36,410 nucleotides of DNA from Prevotella sp. UBA4330 (GTDB lineage Bacteria > Bacteroidota > Bacteroidia > Bacteroidales > Bacteroidaceae). The DNA lies in assembly GCA_002394385.1 (NCBI GenBank), contig DGTS01000006.1:1-36410 (forward strand). The letters are read 5' to 3'. Numbering within the stretch: the stretch's first letter is position 1; each line of letters begins with the position of its first letter. Under the pieces are notes generated by a model that had not been told where the DNA came from, did no database searches, and saw only the letters and a list, made by a program, of their open reading frames with translations. Positions 14,548-23,396 of the stretch are shown here, one piece after another. The translations under genes were made by a program, and so were the position numbers.

Positions 14548-14685
14548 CGTACAAATAACGTACAAAAATGAGCGAAAAAAATATCATCAACGATTAACGC
14601 TGATGATATGACGAGTGTGGAATTGCCTGAAAATAAACGATTTAGTCATATCGAGTAATATCGAGTGATGACCGTTAATCGTATT
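14548..14685. other. Repeat-rich end of the island beside the mnmE-side att
   Basis: This non-coding stretch holds two ACGTACAAA-type copies (about 14548-14567), an inverted repeat ATATCATCA/TGATGATAT (14581-14609), two ATATCGAGT copies 10 bp apart (14648-14666), and an inverted pair CGATTAACG (14591-14599) and CGTTAATCG (14673-14681). Such sites next to att are expected for integrase and accessory factors. Confidence 0.6.
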
Positions 14686-14701
14686 CTATTTTCCCACGCA
14701 G
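14686..14701 (-). repeat. mnmE-side attachment site
   Basis: The 16 bases contain the last codons of mnmE (minus strand) and match the distal copy at 3544-3559 except at one position. At this copy the terminal Lys codon is AAA, and at the distal copy AAG. Both keep Cys-Val-Gly-Lys-stop, so insertion leaves MnmE intact. Confidence 0.8.
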
Positions 14702-16050
14702 AAGTGCTGGAAGATGTTGGCGAGGACTTCGTTAGGGGTGATGATGCCTTTGCCGGTTATTTCGGCAAGTTGGGAGAGTATAATGCGCAGGTCTTCTGCT
14801 ATTAGGTCGCCGCTGAGATTGTTTTTAATAGAGTCTATCACACGAATGAATGATTCGTGGGAGCGTTGCAGGGCTTCGTAGTGGCGTGCGCTTGTGATTA
14901 TGGTGTCGTTTTCGGTTATTTCGGGGATGTTTGCTGCCTTGTATATGGTTTCTTCGAGTTCGGTTATGCCGGTACCATTCTTCGCGCTTATGTGAAGCGT
15001 AGGAATGTCCTTTATTGTGTCTGGGAATAATGATTGCAAAATGTCAATCTTGTTTTGTACGATGATGAGCGATTTGTCTTTTGTGAGAGTCGCCATCTTG
15101 TCTATTTCTTCTGTGCTTGGCAGTTCGTCCATGAGCCATAATATGACCGTTGCCTCTTGAATTTTCTTGTATGTACGCTCTATTCCCAGTTGTTCTATCT
15201 CGTCATCAGTGTTGCGTATTCCAGCGGTGTCGATGAATCTGAATGTTACGCCCTTTATTGTTGTATTGTCTTCTATTACGTCGCGTGTGGTGCCGTGTAT
15301 GTTGCTAACTATTGCCCTGTCGTCGTGTAGTAGTTGGTTCAGCAATGTTGACTTGCCAACGTTTGTTTTCCCGATGATTGCCACGGGTATTCCCTTTTTG
15401 ATTGCGTTTCCTGCTTTGAAGGAATCGGCGAGTCTCACTATTTTGTTGTCGATAGTTGTTGCCTGCTTGAGCAGATCGGAACGGTCGGCGAACTCAATGT
15501 CTTCATGGTCAGAGAAATCGAGTTCAAGTTCGAGCAATGATGTAAGTTTCAGAAGGCCATCACGCAAGGTGGCGAGTTCTGAGGATATGTTTCCTCTAAG
15601 TTGTGACAATGCCATTCGGTGTGTGGCTGCATTTGTCGATGCTATGAGGTCTGCTACGGCCTCTGCCTGTTCGAGTGCGAGTTTACCGTTGAGGAATGCC
15701 CTTTGTGTGAACTCTCCTGGCATTGCTTGTCTGCACCCGTTGGATATCAACGTCTCTATGATTTTGCTTGCTATGTAGTGAGAGCCATGACATGTCACTT
15801 CTGCCGAGTCTTCTCCAGTATAACTATGTGGTGCACGGTATATGCTTACCATAACATCGTCGATGACATGGCCTTTGGTGTCGCATATCTCGGTATGTTT
15901 GATGGTATTGGCAGGTGTTTCCTCGTTTATTTTCTTGCACAAGGTAGTTATAGTCCTGATGCATTCAGGACCACTTATGCGTATTATGCTGAGGGCTCCT
16001 CCCGTAGGTGTTGCGAGTGCGCAGATGGTGTCGTCGTTGTGTGTTGTCAT
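14686..16050 (-). CDS. mnmE: tRNA modification GTPase MnmE
   Basis: The 454-residue product is a normal MnmE. It acts with MnmG to install the carboxymethylaminomethyl group on U34 of certain tRNAs. Domains are the folate-binding N-terminal region (1-120), the helical domain, the inserted Ras-like G domain with P-loop GKTNVGKST (227-235), G3 segment DTAGIRNT and NKID, and the C-terminal FCVGK with catalytic Cys451. The start is the ATG at 16048-16050, which overlaps the TGA of the aldolase gene (ATGA) and implies translational coupling. The C-terminal codons are the integration target of the island on its downstream side, and the reading frame is restored by the island's own end. Confidence 0.97.
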   Translation of the reverse strand: MTTHNDDTICALATPTGGALSIIRISGPECIRTITTLCKKINEETPANTIKHTEICDTKGHVIDDVMVSIYRAPHSYTGEDSAEVTCHGSHYIASKIIETLISNGCRQAMPGEFTQRAFLNGKLALEQAEAVADLIASTNAATHRMALSQLRGNISSELATLRDGLLKLTSLLELELDFSDHEDIEFADRSDLLKQATTIDNKIVRLADSFKAGNAIKKGIPVAIIGKTNVGKSTLLNQLLHDDRAIVSNIHGTTRDVIEDNTTIKGVTFRFIDTAGIRNTDDEIEQLGIERTYKKIQEATVILWLMDELPSTEEIDKMATLTKDKSLIIVQNKIDILQSLFPDTIKDIPTLHISAKNGTGITELEETIYKAANIPEITENDTIITSARHYEALQRSHESFIRVIDSIKNNLSGDLIAEDLRIILSQLAEITGKGIITPNEVLANIFQHFCVGK

Positions 16051-17087
16051 TTTTCGCTTATTGTGGCAATGGCGTTGGCAAGCGTCTCTATATCTTTCTC
16101 CGTGGTTGCCCAACTTGTGACGAAGCGGCACAGAGTGTTGCTTTCGTCTATTGGTTCCCATATCTCGAATGCGATAAGTCTTGCAAGGTGTTCTTTCTGG
16201 ATGTTTGAGAGCACTATGAACTGCTGGTTTGTAGGAGTGTCATTCATGGTAAATCCCGACTTCTTGAAAACCTCTCTTAACTGCATCGCCTTCTCAATTG
16301 CATTGCGTGAGATTTTAAAGTAGAGATTATCGGTGAACAGAGCGTCGAATTGAACGCCTGCTATGCGGCTCTTAGCCAGCAAAGCGCCATGTTGTTTCAC
16401 TATGGTAAAGAATTGTCGTGGCACGTTGTCCTTGGTGAACACAACCGCTTCTCCGCATAAAGCTCCTACCTTGGTGCCGCCGATGTAGAACACGTCGCAA
16501 TGACGAGAAAGCCATGGGAGGTCGAAATCGCATTCGTCAGACATTAATCCATATCCGAGTCTTGCGCCGTCGATGAACAAGGGAATGGAGTATTCCTGAC
16601 ATATTTTTTCTATTTGCTCAATCTCGGAAGCCTTGTATATAGTACCAAGTTCAGTGGGGAATGTGATGTAAACCATTCCTGGCCACACCATGTGGTCGCA
16701 AGTGGGGTCTGCATGGAATGATTTAAGAAACGCTCTCAACTCTTCCGCATCCATTTTCCCGTTGTGAGAGGGTAGTGTAAGCACTTTGTGTCCGCTGGCT
16801 TCAATGGCTCCCGACTCGTGAACATTGATATGAGCGGTGGTAACAGCCACAACGCCTTCGTAACGTGAAAGCATAGAGTCAATGACCGTGGCATTTGTTT
16901 GAGTTCCTCCAACGAGGAAAAACACCTCCGCATCGTCAAGCATGCATGCTTCCCTTATCTTTTGGCGTGCGCTTTCGCTCCACTCGTCAAATCCGTATGA
17001 TGCACTTTGACTATTGTTGGTGTCTATAAGATGTTGGAGCACACTTGGGTGTGCTCCGTTGTTGTAATCGCTCTCAAATGATATCAT
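16047..17087 (-). CDS. Low-specificity L-threonine aldolase family protein
   Basis: The 346-residue PLP enzyme of the beta-eliminating lyase/threonine aldolase family cleaves threonine or allo-threonine to glycine and acetaldehyde. The N-terminal motif SFESDYNNGAHPSVL and FFLVGGTQTNATVI (phosphate-binding) are present. D173 lies in FIDGARLGYG and the PLP lysine is K206 in FYIGGTKVGALCGEA. Length is typical. It sits 26 bp downstream of the nucleoside phosphorylase gene and overlaps mnmE by 4 bp, in a minus-strand housekeeping cluster. Related aldolases act on other beta-hydroxy amino acids, so the substrate is not certain. Confidence 0.9.
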   Translation of the reverse strand: MISFESDYNNGAHPSVLQHLIDTNNSQSASYGFDEWSESARQKIREACMLDDAEVFFLVGGTQTNATVIDSMLSRYEGVVAVTTAHINVHESGAIEASGHKVLTLPSHNGKMDAEELRAFLKSFHADPTCDHMVWPGMVYITFPTELGTIYKASEIEQIEKICQEYSIPLFIDGARLGYGLMSDECDFDLPWLSRHCDVFYIGGTKVGALCGEAVVFTKDNVPRQFFTIVKQHGALLAKSRIAGVQFDALFTDNLYFKISRNAIEKAMQLREVFKKSGFTMNDTPTNQQFIVLSNIQKEHLARLIAFEIWEPIDESNTLCRFVTSWATTEKDIETLANAIATISEK

Positions 17088-17113
17088 ATACTTAATGTGA
17101 TGTAGTGTGTGCT

Positions 17114-17989
17114 TTAAATTCTTTCAAGCACGAGTCTTATGAGGTCGTCGATGCTGCTCTTATATCCGGTATTAGCCTCTTTCGCAAGTCGGTTGGCTAT
17201 TACCATGCAACATGTCATCGCCTTGTGCCCGAGCAGACGGCCGAGACCTGCCACTGCCGAACTCTCCATCTCAAAGTTGGTGATGCGAAGTCCTGCATGC
17301 TCGAAAGCCTCCACCTTCTCGTTCTGCTTTGGGTCGGCCAGCGGAATGCGCAACTCTCTTCCTTGTGGTCCGAAGAATCCGCCACATGCTATTGTCACTC
17401 CACGAACCATATCGGTGCCTGCAATTCTATCTATGAGTTCGGTATCCGCATCAATGACGTATGGCGCTGCCAGTTGTGGATTCCAGTTCATGTGTTTCCG
17501 GAATGCCTCTTCAAATTCCAGGTCGCACACATCGTTTCTTCCGGCATAGAAATTCAGCAGCCCGTCGAAACCGATGCTCTTTACAGACGCGATGAATGAG
17601 CCGACCGGGGTGTTGGGTTGCAATCCTCCGCATGTGCCAATTCTCACCAAGGTGAGTTGGCGATGTTTCTCATTCTCCTCTCTGGTGTTGAAGTTGATAT
17701 TAGCGAGGGCGTCGAGTTCGTTTATCACGATGTCGATATTGTCGCACCCGATGCCAGTGCTTAGCACGGTGATTCGCTTGCCTTTATATGTACCTGTTAT
17801 TGATTTGAATTCGCGGTTCTCAACCTCGCATTCTTTGTTGTCGAAGTGTGCGGCAACCGTCGCAACACGTCCAGGGTCGCCAACGAGTATCACTTTATCT
17901 GCCAGTTGCTCTGGCTTCAGATGCAGATGGAACACACTCCCGTCTGCATTAATTAGCAGTTCTGATTCTGCGAAATATTTTTTAGCCAT
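17114..17989 (-). CDS. Nucleoside phosphorylase (uridine phosphorylase type)
   Basis: The 291-residue enzyme is of the PNP/UDP phosphorylase family (NP-I). It shows the phosphate-binding VILVGDPGRV, the strand TVLSTGIGCDNIDIVINELD, RIGTCGGLQPNT, and the ribose/base site ITNFEMESSAVAGLGRLLGH, whose F-E-M-E-S is diagnostic. It phosphorolyses a nucleoside to base and ribose-1-phosphate in salvage. The N-terminal extension (ESELLINADGSVFHLHLKPE) is common in Bacteroidetes members annotated as uridine phosphorylase; base preference is not proven. It follows the PD40 gene by 12 bp. Confidence 0.88.
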   Translation of the reverse strand: MAKKYFAESELLINADGSVFHLHLKPEQLADKVILVGDPGRVATVAAHFDNKECEVENREFKSITGTYKGKRITVLSTGIGCDNIDIVINELDALANINFNTREENEKHRQLTLVRIGTCGGLQPNTPVGSFIASVKSIGFDGLLNFYAGRNDVCDLEFEEAFRKHMNWNPQLAAPYVIDADTELIDRIAGTDMVRGVTIACGGFFGPQGRELRIPLADPKQNEKVEAFEHAGLRITNFEMESSAVAGLGRLLGHKAMTCCMVIANRLAKEANTGYKSSIDDLIRLVLERI

Positions 17990-18001
17990 AGACTTTAAAG
18001 A

Positions 18002-19117
18002 TTATTTGGTTAACATATTCTCCGTGTTGCGTATAGAAATCTCCATTTTGGCAATGGATTCTTCTTGCTTTAGTATCTCCTTTTCGAGCGATAGAATCTC
18101 GTTAGAGATGTTTCTTTGAGCAGTCTTCCCCGAAGCGGAATAACGTTCCCGTAGTTCCGTAAGCGACTTGATGTTGTCCTCTTTCTCTTTCTTCAGGGAC
18201 TGTAGTTTCTTGAAGTTGTCTCTATTAGATGGAGACTTGAATTGCGATGCAGAAGTGTATGATATATTGTCGTTTACAACAAAGTCGATTTCGTCAATGC
18301 CCTTTGTTTTGGCACCGCCTTTCCGCAAGGCGTATAGTCGCTTAAGGGCATTGTTCTTCTGATGCTGGTCGTACCAAGTATTCTTGATTTCGGATATCTT
18401 TGCCAATCCGCGAAGTTGCTCGTTCGTCATCTCGGATACGTCGTACGACTGATGACCGTCGGGCACAAGCGTATAGATGCATACCATGCTGTCGGGTTGG
18501 TTTCTATCGGTTACGAGCCAGGCGAGCGAGTCTATCTCGTCTTCCACATAAAGATAATCGTTGGCAAGAGAATTGAATGGCAATCCCATGTTTTGTGGTT
18601 CGAGGAATGTTCCGTCGTCACCGTCATAGCGGGTGACAAATATGTCGTACCCTCCGAGTGATGCCTCACCCTTGCCAGCGAAGTAAAGAGTGGTGCCGTC
18701 AGCCATTAGGAAAGGATAGTCTGCCTTTCCTAATGCTGAGAGTTCTTGTGGCGTTGACCATTGTCCGGCAAGTCTGTCGGACGTGTAGATTCTGGAAACG
18801 CCAGAAGTGTCGCGTTTTGAGAAATACTTTTTATTGATGAAATCGTTCTGGAACGACGCTCCCTGTTTGTCGTCGGCAAGAGTTCCGCACTCTGATGGCA
18901 GCGGAATGTGACTCAAGAATTCACTCTTACTTACCACCATGCTGTCTATAAACATCACTTTGCGGGTGGAAGGCAGCATGTTCTCGAACATCAGTTCAGA
19001 TGCCGAAGGCTGTCTTTTCTCTACATTCGCCTTGCGACTTGGCTGGCGTTTCTTGTTTCGCTGAGCCATCGCAGACATTGTGACGAGCAGAGAGAGCACA
19101 ACAATCAATAGTCTCAT
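18002..19117 (-). CDS. Secreted PD40/WD40-like repeat protein
   Basis: The 371-residue protein starts with a signal peptide (MRLLIVVLSLLVTMSAMAQ) and a basic patch. The central part (about 95-240) carries beta-propeller-like PD40 segments: RIYTSDRLAGQWSTPQELSA, DYPFLMADGTTLYFAGKGEA and GGYDIFVTRYDGDDGTF. Such blades occur in envelope proteins of Bacteroidetes, often beside OmpA-like domains. Residues about 300-371 form a coiled coil (KSLTELRERY, EILSLEKEILKQEESIAKME). No OmpA domain follows, so it may be a periplasmic scaffold. It lies 18 bp after the NfnAB gene and 12 bp before the phosphorylase gene. Confidence 0.8.
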   Translation of the reverse strand: MRLLIVVLSLLVTMSAMAQRNKKRQPSRKANVEKRQPSASELMFENMLPSTRKVMFIDSMVVSKSEFLSHIPLPSECGTLADDKQGASFQNDFINKKYFSKRDTSGVSRIYTSDRLAGQWSTPQELSALGKADYPFLMADGTTLYFAGKGEASLGGYDIFVTRYDGDDGTFLEPQNMGLPFNSLANDYLYVEDEIDSLAWLVTDRNQPDSMVCIYTLVPDGHQSYDVSEMTNEQLRGLAKISEIKNTWYDQHQKNNALKRLYALRKGGAKTKGIDEIDFVVNDNISYTSASQFKSPSNRDNFKKLQSLKKEKEDNIKSLTELRERYSASGKTAQRNISNEILSLEKEILKQEESIAKMEISIRNTENMLTK

Positions 19118-19135
19118 AACGCAGTCTTTTTATAG

Positions 19136-21505
19136 TTATGACAAGAGTTTCTCTGCCATCGATGCCGCGGCACGTCGTCCGTCGCCCATTGCAAGGATAA
19201 CGGTGGCACCTCCGCGCACGATGTCTCCACCGGCGAAGACATCAGGGCGAGAACTCTGCATCTCCTCGTTGACAACGATAGTGTTCTTCCTTCCAAGTTC
19301 AAGTCCCTCGATTGACTTCGGAACGAGAGGGTTGGGAGAAACGCCAACAGCCACAACCACTTGGTCGATGTCGAGAGTGACCGTCTTTCCCTCCACTGGT
19401 ATTGGTGAGCGACGACCGCTTGCGTCTGGCTCGCCAAGTTCCATTACCTGGAGTACTGCCTGTTTCACGGCACCATTCTCGTCGGCAATATACTCGATGG
19501 GGTTGTGCAGGGTGAGGAAGTTGATGCCCTCTTCCTTCGCATGCTTAACCTCTTCGAGACGTGCCGGCATCTCTGCCTCGGAACGACGATAGACGAGAGT
19601 GACATTAGCCCCGAGACGCTTTGCCGTACGGCATGAGTCCATCGCGGTGTTTCCTCCGCCTACGACGAGCACGTTCTTAGCAGGGTTAAGAGGCGTGTCA
19701 GTGGTAGGATTAGCAGCATCCATGAGGTTCACACGAGTGAGATATTCGTTAGACGACATGATGTTAATGGCATTCTCGCCAGGTATGTTCATGAAGTTTG
19801 GCAGACCAGCGCCAGAGCCGACGAATATTCCCTTGAATCCCTGTGCCTCAAGTTCCTCTATAGATATTGTCTTGCCAACGATAACGTCTGTCTGGAAATG
19901 AACGCCCATCTTGGCGAGGTTCTCTATTTCTACATCCACGATACGGTTGGGGAGACGGAACTCAGGAATGCCATATTTCAATACACCGCCGATTTCGTGA
20001 AGTGCCTCGAACACATAAACATCAAATCCCTTCTTCACCATGTCACCCGCAAAACTCAATCCTGAAGGACCAGAGCCAACAACAGCAATCTTGATGCCAT
20101 TAGAAGGTGCTATTTCTGGCAACGAGATGTTGCCGCTTTCACGTTCATAGTCGGCCGCGAAACGCTCCAGATAGCCTATTGCAACAGCCTTTCCGCCACT
20201 CTTCAGATGGATACAACGGCTCTCGCACTGCTTCTCCTGCGGACACACACGACCGCAGACGGCGGGTAGGGCAGAGGTGTTCTTCAGCACCTTGGCGGCG
20301 GCAAGGAACTCTCCTCTCTCGATGTTCTTGACAAATGAAGGTATGTCTATGTTCACCGGGCATCCCTCAACGCATGACGGCTTGGGGCAGTCGAGACATC
20401 TCTTGGCTTCGGTAAGCGCCATCTCCTCGGTGAGTCCGATGTTCACCTCCTCGGTTCTTGTGGTTGCACGGTAAACAGGGTCAAGTTCGGGCATGATGAC
20501 ACGCTCTATGGCCATGCGCTCCTTTGGCTTCATGCTCTTGCGGAGTTCTGTTCTCCATTCAGACTTGTTGTCTGTAAGCATCTCTATGGGGTCGTTCTCT
20601 GCATGCAAAGTGTTAGCCACGCTTGAGTCAACGCTTTGCTTCTCGGCGTCGTGCGAGCCTTCTGCTTGTTCTGATGCCTTCTCCAGATGCTCCTCGAAGT
20701 GTGCCAGTTCTTCCTGCTCCTCGCGCTTGAATGTTCCCATGCGCTTGAACATCTCGTCCCAGTCAACAAGAGCACCGTCGAACTCAGGGCCATCAATACA
20801 TACGAACTTCGTCTTGCCACCGATGGTCAGACGGCATGCGCCGCACATGCCTGTTCCGTCAACCATAATCGTGTTGAGTGAAACCTCGCACGGGATGTTA
20901 TGTTTCTGAGCGGTGAGGTTAGAGAACTTCATCATTATTGGAGGTCCAATAGCAAACACCTTGTCGACATGCTCCTGTTCGATGAATTTCTCGATACCAA
21001 CGGTAACGACGCCTTTTTCACCATACGAACCGTCATCAGTCATAATAATGACCTCGTCGCTTGACTCACGAACCTTGTTCTCGAGGATGATGAGGTCTTT
21101 TGAACGGCCAGCCATAACACTAAGCACGCGGTTGCCGGCAGCCTTTAATGCCTGTATTATTGGCAGCATTGGAGCAACTCCGAGACCACCTCCAGCACAT
21201 ACTACAGTACCAAAATTCTCAATGTGCGTGGGGTTGCCAAGAGGACCTACAACATCGGTAACGTAGTCGTCTTCGTTCAGCATGCATAGCTTCTTCGACG
21301 AAAGTCCCACTTGCTGTACCACAATCGTGATAGTTCCTTTCTGAATGTCTGCGCCGGCAATGGTGAGAGGCATTCTCTCGCCTTTCTTTCCTACGCGGAC
21401 GATGACGAAGTTGCCCGCTTTTCTGCTCTTTGCAATCAGCGGAGCCTCAATCTCGAAGAGGAAAACCTTTTCTGAGAATTGTTCTTTCCTTATAATCTTG
21501 TTCAT
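19136..21505 (-). CDS. NfnAB-type fused ferredoxin-NADP reductase/glutamate synthase small-subunit-like flavoprotein
   Basis: The 789-residue protein fuses two modules. Residues 1-270 are a ferredoxin-NADP reductase/DHODB-electron-transfer-like unit with FAD and NAD sites (VVCAGGGLGVAPMLPIIQAL) and a [2Fe-2S] motif D216-x4-C221-x2-C224-x11-C236. After an acidic linker (about 270-330), residues 330-789 resemble the GltD/NfnB subunit, with CLDCPKPSCVEGCP and VCGRVCPQEKQCESRC (4Fe-4S), IAVVGSGPSGLSFAG (FAD) and VLVVGGGNTAMDSCR (NADPH). The order matches the NADH-dependent ferredoxin:NADP oxidoreductase NfnA plus NfnB, here in one chain as in other Bacteroidetes. Annotation as glutamate synthase is common but no GltB large subunit is adjacent. 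Confidence 0.88.
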   Translation of the reverse strand: MNKIIRKEQFSEKVFLFEIEAPLIAKSRKAGNFVIVRVGKKGERMPLTIAGADIQKGTITIVVQQVGLSSKKLCMLNEDDYVTDVVGPLGNPTHIENFGTVVCAGGGLGVAPMLPIIQALKAAGNRVLSVMAGRSKDLIILENKVRESSDEVIIMTDDGSYGEKGVVTVGIEKFIEQEHVDKVFAIGPPIMMKFSNLTAQKHNIPCEVSLNTIMVDGTGMCGACRLTIGGKTKFVCIDGPEFDGALVDWDEMFKRMGTFKREEQEELAHFEEHLEKASEQAEGSHDAEKQSVDSSVANTLHAENDPIEMLTDNKSEWRTELRKSMKPKERMAIERVIMPELDPVYRATTRTEEVNIGLTEEMALTEAKRCLDCPKPSCVEGCPVNIDIPSFVKNIERGEFLAAAKVLKNTSALPAVCGRVCPQEKQCESRCIHLKSGGKAVAIGYLERFAADYERESGNISLPEIAPSNGIKIAVVGSGPSGLSFAGDMVKKGFDVYVFEALHEIGGVLKYGIPEFRLPNRIVDVEIENLAKMGVHFQTDVIVGKTISIEELEAQGFKGIFVGSGAGLPNFMNIPGENAINIMSSNEYLTRVNLMDAANPTTDTPLNPAKNVLVVGGGNTAMDSCRTAKRLGANVTLVYRRSEAEMPARLEEVKHAKEEGINFLTLHNPIEYIADENGAVKQAVLQVMELGEPDASGRRSPIPVEGKTVTLDIDQVVVAVGVSPNPLVPKSIEGLELGRKNTIVVNEEMQSSRPDVFAGGDIVRGGATVILAMGDGRRAAASMAEKLLS

Positions 21506-21595
21506 ATTGCCAATATGTTATTTATTTCATTCTTTGTTTTTGTGAACTCAGTCGTCCTTTGGCATCTTGTATGAGGGCCAACATGACATGAGAGC

Positions 21596-22915
21596 TTAGT
21601 CAATCATGTCGCATCCCATGTAAGGAACGAGAGCCTTAGGCACGCGAATGCCGTTCTCTGTCTGGTTGTTCTCCAGCAGGGCGGCGACGATGCGCGGCAG
21701 GGCAAGTGCAGAACCGTTGAGCGTGTGGCAAAGTTCCGTCTTCTTTGTCTCGGCATTGCGGTAGCGGCACTTCAAGCGGTTTGCCTGATAGTTGTCGAAG
21801 TTGGATACTGACGACACTTCAAGCCAACGTTTCTGAGCCTCTGAGTAAACCTCGAAATCGTAGCAAATGGAAGAAGTGAACGACTGGTCGCCGCCGCAAA
21901 GGAGCAGTATGCGGTAGGGCAACTCGAGTTTCTTCAGCAGCCCTTCCACGTGTTCCAGCATCTCCTTGTGGCTCTCCTTTGAATGTTCGGGCTTGTCGAT
22001 GCGTACAATCTCTATCTTTGAGAACTCGTGCAGACGGTTCAGTCCGCGCACGTCCTTGCCGTAAGAACCTGCCTCGCGGCGGAAACACTCGGTGTATGCA
22101 CAGTTCTTTATTGGCAGGTCCTTCTCGTCGAGAATGACATCGCGATAGATGTTCGTTACGGGAACCTCTGCCGTGGGGATGAGATAGAAGTCGTCAACCT
22201 CGCAATGGTACATCTGGCCTTCCTTGTCGGGCAACTGTCCTGTTCCGTATCCTGAAGCGGCGTTTACCACTGTGGGAGGCATTATCTCGGTGTATCCAGC
22301 CTTGCGTGCCTCGTCGAGGAAGAAGTTGATCAGTGCTCGTTGCAGACGTGCTCCCTTCCCGATATACACGGGGAAGCCTGCACCGGTTATCTTTACTCCC
22401 AGGTCGAAGTCGATAAGATTGTATTTCTTTGCCAGTTCCCAGTGGGGCAGCGGATTGTCTATTCCCAATGACGGGTTCACGTCCCAGTTGCCAACGGTGT
22501 CGCCCTCATGGCATTCGCGCAGGTTCGATTTTACCACATGGTTGTCCTCGGCGCAAGAGCCCTCAGGCACTTCGTCGTAAGGTATGTTGGGGATGGTGCA
22601 GAGCAGCGCCGTCAGGTCTTCCTCGGCCTTTTTCATCTGCTCTTCCAGTTGCTTGTTGGTCTCTTTCATTTGCGAAACTTTCTGCTTGATGGCTTCTGCT
22701 TCGTCTTTCTGGCCCTGTTTCATGAGTCCGCCTATTTGGGCAGCCATTTTCTTTGCCTCGGAGAGGTTTGCGTCCAGTTGTTGTTGCGATTCGCGGCGCT
22801 GCTTGTCGATGGCGAGTACCTGGTTGATTGCTTCTTCTGCACCGTTGAAGTGCTTCTTGTTCAGGCCGTTTATGACACGGTCGCGTTGTTCCTTGATGAG
22901 TTGTAAAGTCAGCAT
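21596..22915 (-). CDS. serS: Seryl-tRNA synthetase
   Basis: The 439-residue class II synthetase charges tRNA-Ser. The start is the ATG at 22913-22915; an open frame extends 25 codons upstream but crosses the promoter. Residues about 1-110 form the tRNA-binding antiparallel coiled coil (NEVxxR-type beginning MLTLQLIKEQRDRVINGLNK). The catalytic domain shows class II motif 2 (YTECFRREAGSYGKDVRGL) and motif 3 (ALPRIVAALLENNQ), plus the serine-binding TAEVPVTNIYRD. A TACCTTTG box lies 45 bp upstream. Confidence 0.97.
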   Translation of the reverse strand: MLTLQLIKEQRDRVINGLNKKHFNGAEEAINQVLAIDKQRRESQQQLDANLSEAKKMAAQIGGLMKQGQKDEAEAIKQKVSQMKETNKQLEEQMKKAEEDLTALLCTIPNIPYDEVPEGSCAEDNHVVKSNLRECHEGDTVGNWDVNPSLGIDNPLPHWELAKKYNLIDFDLGVKITGAGFPVYIGKGARLQRALINFFLDEARKAGYTEIMPPTVVNAASGYGTGQLPDKEGQMYHCEVDDFYLIPTAEVPVTNIYRDVILDEKDLPIKNCAYTECFRREAGSYGKDVRGLNRLHEFSKIEIVRIDKPEHSKESHKEMLEHVEGLLKKLELPYRILLLCGGDQSFTSSICYDFEVYSEAQKRWLEVSSVSNFDNYQANRLKCRYRNAETKKTELCHTLNGSALALPRIVAALLENNQTENGIRVPKALVPYMGCDMID

Positions 22916-22959
22916 TGTTGTATTTTGTTTGTTCTTGTTTATTTTTTTTATAACGAATG

Positions 22960-22967
22960 CAAAGGTA
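22960..22967 (-). promoter_or_regulatory. -7 box of the serS promoter
   Basis: TACCTTTG on the minus strand lies 45 bp before the serS ATG and fits the Bacteroidetes -7 consensus TAnnTTTG. A clear -33 TTTG at the usual distance is not seen. Confidence 0.65.
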
Positions 22968-23092
22968 CAAAAACTTTCTGAACCGTGCAAGAGTTATCGC
23001 AAAATGATGTACGCGTGCGCGCACTTGTGAATTGTCGCGTTCGGGGTGTGAGTCAAACCGCGAAAGAGTCAGTAACTCTATTTTGCCACATA

Positions 23093-23245
23093 GCCACATT
23101 GCCACATTAAGGATATTGAACATATTTATTTCGTCCATAACCAGGTAAGGGGGGGGCAAAGATATGTTTAAAAATAGTATAATTATATTTATATTCTTAA
23201 GGGGGCAGGAGCGCACTCTGAATAACCTTAATGTGGCAATGTGGC
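23093..23245. repeat. 20-bp perfect inverted repeat between serS and rpmA
   Basis: GCCACATTGCCACATTAAGG at 23093-23112 is the exact reverse complement of 23226-23245, and the similarity extends with TTTTGCCAC-type flanks. The arms are built of 8-bp GCCACATT units. The 113 bases between hold a G-run at about 23149-23156, a leftward -7-like box (23157-23164) and AT-rich sequence, with no ORF. This accounts for most of the 481-bp gap 22916-23396. It may be a small non-autonomous element or element remnant. Confidence 0.7.
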
Positions 23246-23326
23246 AAAACCATGTTCGCAGGTGCGCAATGTCCTCCCCTCAGACATCTCTGCAATGCTG
23301 ACTTCCAGCAGGTTAAGTCTTATTAA

Positions 23327-23358
23327 GCAGAAAACCTCCACCCGGATAGGGCAGAGGT
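23327..23358 (-). terminator. Intrinsic terminator of rplU-rpmA
   Basis: On the minus strand CCTCTGCCC (23357 to 23349) pairs with GGGTGGAGG (23343 to 23335), a 9-bp stem with one or two G-U pairs and a 5-nt loop, followed by TTTTCTGCTT. It lies 39 bp after the rpmA stop. Confidence 0.75.
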
Positions 23359-23396
23359 CTCTGTTGTTTGTTTGGAATAAGTTTGCTTGTTTGTTG

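Noticed and set aside
15619..16323. 234-codon open frame on the plus strand
   Set aside because: It lies antisense to mnmE and the aldolase gene and is Cys-rich, low-quality sequence.
19136..21505. Calling the fusion a glutamate synthase small subunit
   Set aside because: No large subunit is adjacent and the N-terminal ferredoxin reductase module with Asp ligand fits NfnAB better.
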